8,609 nucleotides of DNA from Nitrospiraceae bacterium (lineage in GTDB: Bacteria > Nitrospirota > Nitrospiria > Nitrospirales > UBA8639). Shown here piece after piece: positions 1-7,044 of the stretch; position 1 is the stretch's first letter; every line of letters begins with the position of its first letter. The translations under genes and the position numbers were made by a program. A model generated the notes under the pieces. That model saw only the letters and a program-made list of their open reading frames with translations. It did not search any database and was not told the origin of the DNA. The stretch is from assembly GCA_003523945.1 (NCBI GenBank), contig DOFS01000512.1:1-8609 (forward strand), given 5' to 3'.

Positions 1-429
1 TGAGAAGACCGACCTCGGGAGCGACCTGGAAGATACGGTCCTGTGTGAGCATTCCGGCTGGAAAGTTTCCGCGAGGCCACCATCGTGGGAGGAGGGTCAT
101 GCGGTGAGGGCCATCTAGCCAGGGGTGTGGAATAAATGGTTGGGACGGCCAGGGGCAATGGTCAAGCATGGGTGAACAGGATTAGGTTTACGGTGAGGGC
201 TGTTCGGCGACCCTCAGAATGGGATACCAAAACTCCCCTGTATGAGACAAGCATAGACAAGGGTAATGTGCAAAGGCTACTCAAGCAGGTATGGGGTGAT
301 CAGGTTGGACGGGGAGTCGACATTTGACAGGGCACCGGAACTTTCGGTAGACCACCTCAGGTTTTCATGGGTAATGGGCTCATCTTGTGCAGCCTTACTC
401 TAATAATTTTTTACTGTAGGATCGTTGAC
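1..429. other. Region without a convincing gene
   Basis: No recognisable gene lies here. A plus-strand frame is open from the window edge (base 2) to a TAG at 116-118 and could be the last 38 codons of a gene starting outside the window, but its sequence matches nothing I know. A 63-codon open frame at 136-327 starts with ATG about 10 bases after an AGGGG stretch. It is rich in Arg, Gly and Val, has no family features, and may be chance or a gene remnant. No tRNA, rRNA or terminator was seen. The end of the region is the leader of the downstream cytochrome gene. Confidence 0.5.
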
Positions 430-978
430 GTGTCTATGAAAAAATCGAAGCCCTCACAATTCTCAGGAAGTCGGGAAACGTTTCTCATTTTTATTGTGGT
501 GGCCTGCGGGATTATGGCCACCCTTTCCGTGAATCTGTTCACTCAATCAACATCGGATCCTAGTGAAGCCAACGTCGGGGAATCGACCAATCCTGAACTC
601 AAACGGGCCATCCCTGAGAAAGGTCCGGCGGTGGAACTTATGGATGTGCCACTGTCCACCGGGACCGAACCGCTGGATAAGTTATTTGTGCAATCCGGCT
701 GTGCGGTGTGTCATACCATTCCAGGGATTGCCCCTGCTCTCGGTCGTGAGGGCCCCAAGTTAGTTTTAGGGACGAATGGGCCGCTTCGATTGGCAGACCC
801 TCAATATCAGGGGACGGCAACCACGGTTCGTGAATATATCCAGGAATCGATTTTAAACCCAGGCGCCTATGTGGTGCCCGGGTACTCCGATCGGGTGATG
901 CCCCGGTGGTATGGGAAGCGGCTCAATGCGATGGCGTTGAATCGTATTGCTGAGTATTTAGAAAATGTGAAGGAATAA
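430..978 (+). CDS. Membrane-anchored mono-heme class I cytochrome c
   Basis: This is a small electron carrier held on the periplasmic face of the inner membrane. Numbering from the GTG at 430, a basic N-terminus (Met-Lys-Lys-Ser-Lys) is followed by one hydrophobic segment at residues 18-37 that acts as signal anchor. A polar linker rich in Ser, Glu and Pro runs to about residue 80. The heme site CAVCH is at residues 91-95, with His95 as proximal ligand. Met157 in the Val-Met-Pro-Arg-Trp motif near the C-terminus is the probable distal ligand. These are the features of a class I cytochrome c. Start choice: AGGA at 418-421 lies 8 bases before GTG 430 and 14 before ATG 436, so 430 is preferred and 436 is possible. 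An upstream ATG at 367 would add a second hydrophobic segment and seems less likely. The conserved middle section resembles small cytochromes of Nitrospira-type bacteria (recall, not tested). The redox partner cannot be told from the neighbours. Confidence 0.88.
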   Translation: MSMKKSKPSQFSGSRETFLIFIVVACGIMATLSVNLFTQSTSDPSEANVGESTNPELKRAIPEKGPAVELMDVPLSTGTEPLDKLFVQSGCAVCHTIPGIAPALGREGPKLVLGTNGPLRLADPQYQGTATTVREYIQESILNPGAYVVPGYSDRVMPRWYGKRLNAMALNRIAEYLENVKE

Positions 979-1136
979 AAAGCCCGGCCAGCTTCTTGAT
1001 GTGCACTCACCAATTTTCCTGATTTGGTCGCACCCTTTTCAAATCTTGATGAGAGGCTGATGGGACGGGCGCTGGTCTTCCCTTCGGACGCCTGCCTGCC
1101 ATCGTAAGGGGTTCTGTTTGCAAAACCTACAGGGGA

Positions 1137-1667
1137 TTAGGGTTGGAATCGGAACCCGAATAACATGCCGATGTTGAAGTTGTCGCTGCTCACGCGACTC
1201 GGTACACCAAGATCCTGGAAGGTGAAGATGAGCGTGCTTGCAAGGGATACCGTCCGGCTGACTTTGAAAGCTGCAGTTGCGCCGAATGGAAGAGAAAAGC
1301 TGACGTCGTCATTGTCTCGAGGGCCTTCATCCAATTCCGCATACACAATCCCTAATCCTGCGAACGGACTGATGGTGACTGCACCCATAGGGATGTGATA
1401 CCGGCCGATACCAGCCACCGTGACTTGTGTGAGGTCTCCAGCGGGAGAAATCAAGATTTGTGGCCCAATGGACAATTGGGAGTTCAGGTAATAATCTCCC
1501 TGGAAACTTAACGTAAACACGGTGTCATCGTAGGTATCTGCTAAAAAACCAATGTCCGTTCCGAATCCCCACTGGTTTTCTGCCCGTGCGTAAGGAACGC
1601 CGAACGAGAAAACCAAAAGGAGAGCTAATAGGGCCAGGATCGTTTTCACCCATTTGTCGATCATCAT
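1137..1667 (-). CDS. Small outer-membrane beta-barrel protein
   Basis: A 176-residue secreted protein. Residues 1-29 form a classic signal peptide: Met-Met-Ile-Asp-Lys, then a Leu/Ala-rich core, then Ala-Arg-Ala with cleavage before Glu30. The mature part of about 147 residues alternates polar and hydrophobic residues with many Gly, Phe and Tyr. Pieces such as FTLSFQGDYYLN, SIGPQILIS, ISPFAGLGIVYAEL and FNIGMLFGFRF look like amphipathic strands. The size suits an eight-stranded barrel of the OmpA/OmpX-like superfamily (OMP_b-brl type). The last strand ends Phe-Arg-Phe-Gln-Pro rather than with a terminal aromatic residue, a mild oddity. The start at 1667 is chosen because GAGG (1680-1677 on the minus strand) sits 9 bases upstream. 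An in-frame start at 1700 lacks this support and would put 11 extra residues before the signal peptide. The gene converges with the cytochrome gene across 158 bases. Its ligand or role cannot be read from the sequence. Confidence 0.82.
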   Translation of the reverse strand: MMIDKWVKTILALLALLLVFSFGVPYARAENQWGFGTDIGFLADTYDDTVFTLSFQGDYYLNSQLSIGPQILISPAGDLTQVTVAGIGRYHIPMGAVTISPFAGLGIVYAELDEGPRDNDDVSFSLPFGATAAFKVSRTVSLASTLIFTFQDLGVPSRVSSDNFNIGMLFGFRFQP

Positions 1668-1944
1668 GTGTTGTTTCCTCAAGGGTTGAATATTTTGCAA
1701 GAGCGTTGAAAAGACCCCCCCTCATTTCTAAAGCATCGCTTTATCGGCCGTGGGGATGATTCTTTCCGTTAGGTCTGTTCTTTTTCACAAATAGGGACAT
1801 CCGCTTCTTTCCTGGATTCTGATAATAAACCATCCACCACCTGAATGCACAGGATAGGGTAGAAGATGAGATCTTCCCCCATCTTCCACCGGCCCCTCTC
1901 AACACACACTCGAGGCTCTCGGAAGGGAGTTGGGGAAACGCCAA

Positions 1945-2211
1945 TTAAGGTTTCGTGGCATCCTCCGCCATGGATTCCGTTTTTTCCCCCGCTTCTTCAA
2001 GGGCCTCCCCGGTTTCCTTCGCCACGTTTTCCATGGTTTCCTTCGAGCTTTCCATCGCCTCATCGACGGATTCCGTTGTATTTTCGGCCGCTTGATCGAC
2101 GGCCTTCCCCGCCTTTTCGGCAGGACCTTCTGTTTCCCCGCACCCTGATAGAGAAGCCAGCAACCCAATTGTACAGACGAGACTCAACCCTAATGAAAGG
2201 AAACGATTCAT
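1945..2211 (-). CDS. Small helical lipoprotein (hypothetical)
   Basis: An 88-residue lipoprotein. The signal peptide (Met-Asn-Arg-Phe followed by a hydrophobic core) ends in the lipobox Leu-Ser-Gly-Cys, with Cys24 the lipidated residue. Gly at +2 rather than Asp favours outer-membrane sorting if the Lol rule applies. The mature 65 residues contain almost only Glu, Ala, Lys, Thr, Ser, Asp, Met and Gly, with recurring units like EKAGKAVDQAAE, ETMENVAKETGEALEEAGEK and ESMAEDA. This predicts one long amphipathic, strongly acidic helix, similar in style to Lpp, entericidin or apolipoprotein-like helical proteins, though not clearly homologous to any. The ribosome binding site AGGAGG lies 8 bases before the ATG. 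A good promoter lies about 140 bases upstream. The gap of 277 bases to the barrel gene downstream on the same strand argues against a tight operon. A role in envelope structure or stress is a guess. Confidence 0.78.
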   Translation of the reverse strand: MNRFLSLGLSLVCTIGLLASLSGCGETEGPAEKAGKAVDQAAENTTESVDEAMESSKETMENVAKETGEALEEAGEKTESMAEDATKP

Positions 2212-2335
2212 AGCGCAAACCTCCTGTTTAAATTGGGCAACACATTGGCGTCCATCCGCTTGGTCTCTCGTTTTAGAAGGGAATTCAGTTTAAGAGAAAG
2301 GTGTCACACGGGACACGAGGACCAAATCATGCGTG

Positions 2336-2403
2336 AATGAACTTAGTTCATTGTACTCTAATTAGATAAAAGATCAATGATCTGTACGTAAAAAATTTTA
2401 CGT
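2336..2403. promoter_or_regulatory. Cluster of three perfect inverted repeats (operator candidates)
   Basis: Three palindromes lie within 68 bases. The first is AATGAAC-tta-GTTCATT at 2336-2352. The second is AGATCA-a-TGATCT at 2371-2383. The third is ACGTAAAA-aa-TTTTACGT at 2386-2403. They differ in sequence, so they are not copies of one repeat. The first overlaps the -10 element and predicted start site of the minus-strand promoter and the second overlaps its -35 element, which is where repressor or activator dimers usually bind. The third lies just upstream of the promoter. The third could alternatively be a weak bidirectional terminator because of its A-run and T-run arms, but it has no GC-rich stem. 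Confidence 0.4.
2350..2377 (-). promoter_or_regulatory. Sigma70-type promoter for the lipoprotein gene
   Basis: On the minus strand TTGATC (2377-2372, four of six consensus bases) and TACAAT (2355-2350, five of six) are separated by 16 bases. Transcription would start near 2343, giving a leader of about 130 bases before the lipoprotein ATG at 2211. No other promoter as good was seen upstream of that gene. The assignment rests on consensus match only. Confidence 0.5.
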
Positions 2404-2664
2404 GGATCTCCTGCACGACAGGTAAGGTGTTTTAAAGGGGCACCGACAGGCATGTGCTTCACACCGTCCTGCCCTGGTTTCGCCGGAGATATTCCCCACT
2501 GAAGATTTCTGTCTTCCGTCGGTATGACGGGGTAGGTCTTTGTTCATGGTGAGGTAGTGCGTTTCGTGCTTTTGCCTTAACTTTTTTATGCATTGGTCGA
2601 TAACAATAGTACGTCTCTTTGGATAGTGTATGGAAACCAACAATTTAAAACAGTTGAGGGTGTT

Positions 2665-3342
2665 ATGGCCAAACCGGTTGGAAAACTTCGAAAAATAAAT
2701 TTGAGTGAAGTGTGGGGGAATGAGGCCGACGGGTTTGCCTCGTGGCTTCAGCAGGAGGAAATTTTGGAAATACTGGGGGAGACGATGGAGCGCCCCCTCA
2801 AGCCGGCTGGTGGTGACATTCCTCTGAGTATTTTGGCTGGGGGGGTCCTCGCAAAAGATGCAAAGACCGGGAATTACGTAATTGTGTTGGGTCATTTGGA
2901 AGGGATTGATCCCGAAGGGTTGGGAAAATTAATTATGTATGCTGCCGGTCTTGATGCCAAGACGGTGGTGTGTGTCGCACAGGCCATTTCTGCGGAAATT
3001 CGTCAAACTCTGGATTGGCTGAATGGCGTTTCCCGTGATGAGGTAAAATTCTATGGGGCGGAGCTAGAATTATGGCGCATTGATGATTCCGTTCCTGCTC
3101 CCAATTTTCACCTTGTGTGTCAGCCCAATTTGTGGGCGAGGCAATTAAAAATGGGCCAGGAAGAGGGAGGAGAGTCCAGACCTGCGAAGGTATCGGAGTT
3201 CTCTGAACCGAACGCCAACAATGAAGAAGCCTCGAAGGGCACAAAAGAAAAAGGCGCGGGTCCGCAAGGAAAGCCGGCTGCGGTAGGCAAAGACGGGGTT
3301 TCTGTGCGCCAGAATTTTGTCTATACCAAAACCTTTTCCTAG
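2665..3342 (+). CDS. DUF4268-type PD-(D/E)XK-like protein, active site apparently lost
   Basis: A 225-residue protein whose first 160 residues resemble the N-terminal nuclease-like domain of DUF4268 proteins. Shared features as I recall the family are 'INLSEVWGNEADGFASWLQQEE' in parts (Trp17, Phe24, Trp27-Leu28), LAKDAKTGNYVIV (62-74), LGKLIMYAAGLDAKTV (86-101), LDWLNG (116-121) and ELELWRIDDSVPAPNF (133-148). In typical members I recall an Asp just before Ile-Leu-Ala and an Ile-Glu-Asn-Gln motif after the next strand. Here these positions are Gly60 and Val74-Leu75-Gly76-His77, so the acidic catalytic residues appear missing. The usual C-terminal domain is also absent. It is replaced by about 65 polar residues rich in Glu, Lys, Gly, Asn and Pro, probably disordered. 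GAGGG at 2656-2660 supports the ATG at 2665. An upstream in-frame TTG at 2593 has no ribosome binding site. It may be a nucleic-acid or protein binding remnant of a restriction-like protein; function unknown. Confidence 0.72.
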   Translation: MAKPVGKLRKINLSEVWGNEADGFASWLQQEEILEILGETMERPLKPAGGDIPLSILAGGVLAKDAKTGNYVIVLGHLEGIDPEGLGKLIMYAAGLDAKTVVCVAQAISAEIRQTLDWLNGVSRDEVKFYGAELELWRIDDSVPAPNFHLVCQPNLWARQLKMGQEEGGESRPAKVSEFSEPNANNEEASKGTKEKGAGPQGKPAAVGKDGVSVRQNFVYTKTFS

Positions 3343-3411
3343 GCGTGTAACGATCGGTCTGCCGGTTGGGTCCATCCTTATTGCTCCTCTTCTCCTTCTT
3401 CAAGGGTTACA

Positions 3412-3445
3412 GCAGGAAATGGCCTGCAAAAGGGTTTTGCAAGGG
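3412..3445 (+). other. Two overlapping, mutually exclusive hairpins
   Basis: GCAGG (3412-3416) can pair with CCTGC (3423-3427) around a six-base loop. Alternatively TGCAAAA (3425-3431) pairs perfectly with TTTTGCA (3435-3441) around GGG, with CC/GG pairs outside a bulged A. The two stems share 3425-3427, so only one can form. They lie 70-100 bases after the nuclease-like gene and just before the probable terminator. They may be part of its 3' end structure; no function is shown. Confidence 0.35.
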
Positions 3446-3462
3446 TCCTGAATTCTGCGAAG

Positions 3463-3491
3463 CCATCTGCATGGGAATGCACGGGTTTTTT
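3463..3491 (+). terminator. Probable rho-independent terminator
   Basis: The stem TGCAT (3468-3472) pairs with ATGCA (3477-3481) around a GGGA loop. Outer CC/GG pairs flank an internal loop, and six T residues follow at 3486-3491. It lies about 120 bases downstream of the nuclease-like gene. The stem is short and only moderately GC-rich, so this is a weak to moderate candidate. Confidence 0.45.
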
Positions 3492-3994
3492 GTCTCAAAT
3501 TCTCTGTATAAATTTCTACAAATTTCTGTTGGGTAGCCTGCCAGGTGTCCCGTCAATGACGATCTGGTCACTGTGCATTTCCGGGTCCTTCCTACATTTT
3601 TTCAGGGGAATCGAACCAAGAGGAGGTTGATCTGACTTGCCTCGCTTTTGTCTACGGCCCGGTAGCCCTGCCAATTATTTTTGAGAGTTCTTGCTCCCAG
3701 GTCTTTTCGACGTGATTCGGTCCGGCTTTTATGGTGGTAACCAAAATGGATCGAATATTTTTTTGCCTGTGTTGAGAGTTGGCGCGACTCATGGTAGCGT
3801 GGGGGCAAGTGTCCTCTCAACGCGTGGCGAACAACCCACAGGTCATTTGAAATAGTTGTTTGGAAAGGCCATCCTCGGTGCTTTTCGGACCTTTTCTGTG
3901 CCCATGGGCGGAAAACGGAAGAATGCGGCCTTGTTCTTGAGCGTTGCGATTGGACAAAAATTGTTGCGTTCGATTTTCTGAAAGCGGGTTCACG
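3492..3994. other. Long non-coding gap before glnS
   Basis: About 500 bases with no convincing gene on either strand. The minus-strand open frames here start with TTG, lack ribosome binding sites, and one runs antisense into glnS. Visible details are a direct repeat of AAATTTCT near 3508 and 3521, and arms TGAC/GTCA near 3557-3570. There is also an isolated AAGAGGAGG at 3618-3626 with only a TTG ten bases on that opens 15 codons. No T-box consensus, tRNA or known riboswitch pattern was recognised. The glnS promoter must lie here or further upstream, but no clear -35/-10 pair was found. Confidence 0.5.
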
Positions 3995-5683
3995 ATGTCC
4001 TCACCAGACCAAAATCCTTCCATCGACTTTATCAGGACCAAGGTTGCGGCAGATCTGGAGAGCCAGGCTAGCGGCAAACAGGTGCATACCCGTTTTCCCC
4101 CGGAACCCAATGGGCACTTACATATCGGCCATGCGAAATCAATCTGTTTGAATTTTGGGATCGCCCAGGAATTCGGCGGGCTGTGTAACCTTCGTTTCGA
4201 TGATACCAATCCGACCAAGGAGAACATGGAATATGTCTCCTCTATCCAGGAAGATGTCCGGTGGTTGGGCTTTGATTGGGACAATCGGCTCTTTTTTGCC
4301 TCAGACTATTTTGAGCAACTGTATCAATTTGCAGTAAGACTGATTCAAACCGGCCACGCCTATGTCGACAGTTTAACGGCCGAGGAGATCCGGGTATTTC
4401 GAGGCACTCTGACTGAGCCAGGGAAGGAGAGCCCCCACCGGAACCGAAGCATTGAAGAAAATCTGGCCTTATTTACACGAATGCGGAAGGGAGAATTTGC
4501 GGACGGGGCACATGTGTTGCGGGCCAAAATTGATATGGCCTCTCCCAATATCAATCTGCGGGATCCTGCCTTGTATCGTATCCGACATGCCACGCACTAT
4601 CGGACAGGTGATGACTGGTGCCTCTATCCGACCTATGACTTTGCGCACCCTCTTTCCGATTCGTTGGAGGGCATTACGCATTCGTTGTGTACGCTGGAGT
4701 TTGAAGATCACCGGCCCCTCTATGATTGGCTGCTTCGTGTGAGTAACGTCTCATGCTATCCCCAGCAAATTGAATTCGCCCGTTTGAATCTCGGGCATAC
4801 CGTGATGAGTAAACGCAAGCTTCACCAATTGGTGGAAGAGGGACATGTGAACGGGTGGGGGGATCCCCGATTGCCCACGCTGAAAGGGCTTCGGCGTCGA
4901 GGCTATACCCCTGAGGCGATTCGAAATTTTTGTGAGCGCGTGGGAGTGGCCAAACGTGACAGTGTGATTGAAATGGCCCTGTTGGAGCATGCTATTCGAG
5001 AAGATTTAAACCGGTCGGCGCCACGGGTGATGGCCGTGTTGCATCCTCTAAAGGTCATTATTGAAAATTATCCGGTCGGGCAGATCGAAACCTTAGAAGC
5101 TATCAATAATCCCGAAGATCCCAGCCAGGGCAAACGGGAAATTCCTTTTTCTCGTGAACTGTATATTGAACAAGACGACTTCAGGGAAGACCCACCGAAA
5201 AAGTTTTTTCGATTATCTCCAGGGCAGGAAGTCCGCCTTCGCTATGCGTATATTATTCGCTGTACCGGTGTGGAGAAAAATCCCGATACGGGGGAGGTGA
5301 TGGCTTTACGATGCACCTTCGATCCTGATACGAAAAGTGGAGGGAGTCAATCGGGTCGAAAAGTGAAAGGGACTCTTCACTGGGTCTCAGCTCAACATGC
5401 TCTTCCTGCCGAAGTGCGTCTTTATGATGCCCTGTTGACTCAACCCAACTCCGGTTCCGGGGGTGAGTCTCAAGACCTTCGCCAGTTGCTCAATCCGCAT
5501 TCCTTGACCGTCTTGTCTGATTGTCAGGTCGAACCTGGTCTCAGAGGAGCATCCTCAGGTAGTCGATTTCAGTTTGAGCGGCAGGGATATTTTTGTCTGG
5601 ATCCAGATTCTACTCCAGATCGATTAGTGTTTAACCGGACGGTGTCTCTTCGAGATACATGGGCGAAAATAGAAAAGAAGTGA
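3995..5683 (+). CDS. glnS: Glutaminyl-tRNA synthetase (EC 6.1.1.18)
   Basis: Attaches glutamine to tRNA-Gln in the cytoplasm using ATP. The 562-residue length is close to the E. coli enzyme. The class I catalytic domain starts with the [15 protein letters not shown] signature (HIGH at residues 43-46), followed by RFDDTNP. The KMSKS-equivalent loop is VMSKR at 270-274. [33 protein letters not shown] and [17 protein letters not shown] are typical of the GlnRS/GluRS class Ib group. The C-terminal beta-barrel anticodon-binding region (from about residue 340) has the GlnRS-type sequence [46 protein letters not shown] and [12 protein letters not shown], ending [12 protein letters not shown]. This distinguishes it from bacterial GluRS, which has a helical C-terminal half. 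The ATG at 3995 fits the family N-terminus. Its ribosome binding site is poor (GCGGG only), and the longer TTG start at 3944 would add unrelated residues. The stop is 18 bases from the convergent pseudouridine synthase gene. Confidence 0.97.
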   Translation: MSSPDQNPSIDFIRTKVAADLESQASGKQVHTRFPPEPNGHLHIGHAKSICLNFGIAQEFGGLCNLRFDDTNPTKENMEYVSSIQEDVRWLGFDWDNRLFFASDYFEQLYQFAVRLIQTGHAYVDSLTAEEIRVFRGTLTEPGKESPHRNRSIEENLALFTRMRKGEFADGAHVLRAKIDMASPNINLRDPALYRIRHATHYRTGDDWCLYPTYDFAHPLSDSLEGITHSLCTLEFEDHRPLYDWLLRVSNVSCYPQQIEFARLNLGHTVMSKRKLHQLVEEGHVNGWGDPRLPTLKGLRRRGYTPEAIRNFCERVGVAKRDSVIEMALLEHAIREDLNRSAPRVMAVLHPLKVIIENYPVGQIETLEAINNPEDPSQGKREIPFSRELYIEQDDFREDPPKKFFRLSPGQEVRLRYAYIIRCTGVEKNPDTGEVMALRCTFDPDTKSGGSQSGRKVKGTLHWVSAQHALPAEVRLYDALLTQPNSGSGGESQDLRQLLNPHSLTVLSDCQVEPGLRGASSGSRFQFERQGYFCLDPDSTPDRLVFNRTVSLRDTWAKIEKK

Positions 5684-5701
5684 CAGTTTTTCCTCCAGGC
5701 T

Positions 5702-6328
5702 TCACTCCTCCTTTATGGGTATTTTGAAAGAGGCGAACAATTGGGTCTCTTCTTCCGGCGTTGAAAAGCGCCATGCTCCGGCCGGGATATCCAAGGTCAA
5801 TGGGCCAATTCGTACCCGTTTGAGATCGAGAACTTTGAGCGGCGTGTGAAATTTGGGATCTTTTAGGGCATGAAAAATGCGGCGGAGATGCCGATTTTTC
5901 CCCTCCCGCAAGACGACCTCTAATTGAGTTTTGGGGCCGACTTCTCTTTGTCTGGTGATCCTGTGTACTTTTAAGGTTCCGATGGTGGTCGGAACTCCCT
6001 GCAAGGTACGGGATAGGTCTTCATCTGAAATTCTTCCCCGGATTTCAACCTCATAGGTTTTATCGCATCTGCCTGGCTCTGTCAGACGGTCAACCAACAT
6101 CCCATTTTGAGTGAAGAGCAAGAGACCACGGGAGTCTTTGTCCAGTCGGCCGATGGGTACCCATCCTTCCTGCAAGATGAAAGACGGAAGGGCGTGATAG
6201 ACTGTTTTTCTTTCCCTCTCATCCTTTCGGGTGACAAGATACCCTTTAGGCTTGTGGAACAGGATGAGCCTGGTCCGATCCAGACGAGAAGACCCTGCCT
6301 CTGCGATCGGCCTCTTGAAGTCAGACAT
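5702..6328 (-). CDS. 23S rRNA pseudouridine synthase, RsuA/RluE type
   Basis: Converts a uridine in ribosomal RNA to pseudouridine. The 208-residue protein contains the family core: LILFHKPKGYLVT (21-33), then GRLDKDSRGLLLFT (60-73) with catalytic Asp63, then GRCDKTYEVEIRG, and the LREGKNRHLRRIF motif typical of the RsuA/RluB/RluE/RluF group. There is no N-terminal S4 RNA-binding domain. Among E. coli enzymes this matches the short RluE (23S U2457) best, but orthology and exact target base are not established. The start at 6328 is the only ATG that fits. No good ribosome binding site precedes it and no in-frame alternative start lies close upstream. An AT-rich stretch with TATAAC (6414-6409, minus) could be its -10 element, without a clear -35. 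The gene is convergent with glnS, with no room for a separate terminator between them. Confidence 0.92.
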   Translation of the reverse strand: MSDFKRPIAEAGSSRLDRTRLILFHKPKGYLVTRKDERERKTVYHALPSFILQEGWVPIGRLDKDSRGLLLFTQNGMLVDRLTEPGRCDKTYEVEIRGRISDEDLSRTLQGVPTTIGTLKVHRITRQREVGPKTQLEVVLREGKNRHLRRIFHALKDPKFHTPLKVLDLKRVRIGPLTLDIPAGAWRFSTPEEETQLFASFKIPIKEE

Positions 6329-6738
6329 CGTTGTTTGGGTGGAATCGGCCGTGATGATTGAATTTAAGACGCCTGGGGGTTCTTGTCGTTCCTCGATTCA
6401 AGACTCTAGTTATATTTTTGCCAAAGTGTTGATTTTTAAAAAGAATTTCTCTCATGTTTGGTGTTTGATTCTCTGAGATGATTCCGTCTCAACCGGTGAG
6501 GAGGTGAGCCCATCCACCGGGCTCCATTCTCCCTCGGTATTTCTCGAATTCATTGATTTGTGAAGAAAATGGATGAAAATTACGAGGTAGAAGAACTTGC
6601 CGGTTGTCTTGTAGAATTTTTAGAGTTATTTTAAGAAGAGTATGTTTTTTCAAGGATCTAGTAAAGACCTGGAAAAATCCTGCCGATACAGAGAGTATTG
6701 GCAGGAATGAAGAACCGCTATCCTGGGGGGTCTTCGAC

Positions 6739-6870
6739 ATGTTAGGGAAAATCTGTTTTGTCTTGGCCATGATTGCTTTAGCCTGTTGTGTCACTGTTCT
6801 CTCCTGGTTTGGATGGGTTCATGGGGTGTCTTGGTCAAGACGCAAAACGTGTTCTCCTCATCATGGGTAA
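6739..6870 (+). CDS. Possible small single-span membrane protein
   Basis: A 43-codon frame starting at ATG 6739. It has a hydrophobic stretch of about 20 residues (ICFVLAMIALACCVTVLSWF, residues 5-24) followed by a basic tail with Arg-Arg-Lys. A run of six G (6725-6730) sits 8 bases upstream and could act as a crude ribosome binding site. The product matches no family I recognise. The surrounding frame is open back to 6604 only from a TTG. It could be a genuine small membrane peptide or chance. Confidence 0.22.
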   Translation: MLGKICFVLAMIALACCVTVLSWFGWVHGVSWSRRKTCSPHHG

Positions 6871-6999
6871 ATCCCTCAGCTCGTCTCTCGACTCCTGCCT
6901 CTGTTGTTCGTGACGTGCATTTAGAATCGATACAATCTCTCAAGACTGAGTTGTCAGTATTCATGAGTGTCTGACGGTGTTTTGGCTGGTTGCCGGAAC

Positions 7000-7044
7000 G
7001 TCGCATAGGCCAGGATCGAATGTCTGTGGGCCTAGCTTCGCGAC
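7000..7044 (+). other. Two-tier hairpin in leader of regulator gene
   Basis: GTCGC (7000-7004) pairs with GCGAC (7040-7044), and inside it TAGGCC (7006-7011) pairs with GGCCTA (7029-7034), separated by a small asymmetric internal loop. Five C and five T residues follow at 7051-7060, too far away for a standard terminator. The structure ends about 60 bases before the start codon at 7106, so it could be a leader or 3' end structure. Chance is possible. Confidence 0.25.

Larger units (their letters stand above)
2212..2664. other. Regulatory intergenic region between divergent genes
   Basis: About 450 bases separate the divergently transcribed lipoprotein and nuclease-like genes, with no believable gene on either strand. 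The lipoprotein-proximal half holds a minus-strand promoter and a group of inverted repeats (listed separately), plus GTGTC/GACAC arms at 2301-2305 and 2312-2316. The plus-proximal half (2404-2664) contains a small hairpin with arms CCGTC and GACGG at 2516-2530 and two copies of CGACAGG near 2415 and 2442. I could not find a convincing plus-strand promoter. An antisense frame spanning 2398-2895 looks like a shadow of the plus gene. Confidence 0.5.

Noticed and set aside
136..327. 63-codon plus frame near the window start
   Set aside because: No family resemblance, biased composition and only a weak AGGGG upstream, so it was not listed as a gene and is mentioned only in the regional note.
1729..1743. 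TAAAGC-atc-GCTTTA hairpin and GAAGAT-gag-ATCTTC at 1862-1876
   Set aside because: Both are short perfect dyads in the 244-base gap between the two minus-strand envelope genes. Neither has a T-run or clear link to a promoter, so terminator or operator status is not supported.
1741..1944. Minus-strand 67-codon frame directly after the lipoprotein gene
   Set aside because: It starts with TTG and has no ribosome binding site and no recognisable protein features.
2398..2895. Minus-strand 165-codon frame
   Set aside because: It runs antisense to the nuclease-like gene and its translation looks random. The plus strand has the conserved domain and a ribosome binding site.
3343..3994. T-box or other tRNA-sensing leader for glnS
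   Set aside because: No T-box consensus or specifier-like arrangement was visible, and T-boxes are mainly a Firmicutes feature.
3817..4284. Minus-strand 155-codon frame overlapping the start of glnS
   Set aside because: It is antisense to the clearly conserved glnS N-terminus, including the HIGH motif.
6489..6794. Minus-strand 101-codon frame with GTG start after AGGAGA
   Set aside because: Its translation has no domain, signal or compositional pattern of a real protein, it overlaps the small plus-strand membrane frame, and a short purine-rich match before GTG is expected by chance.
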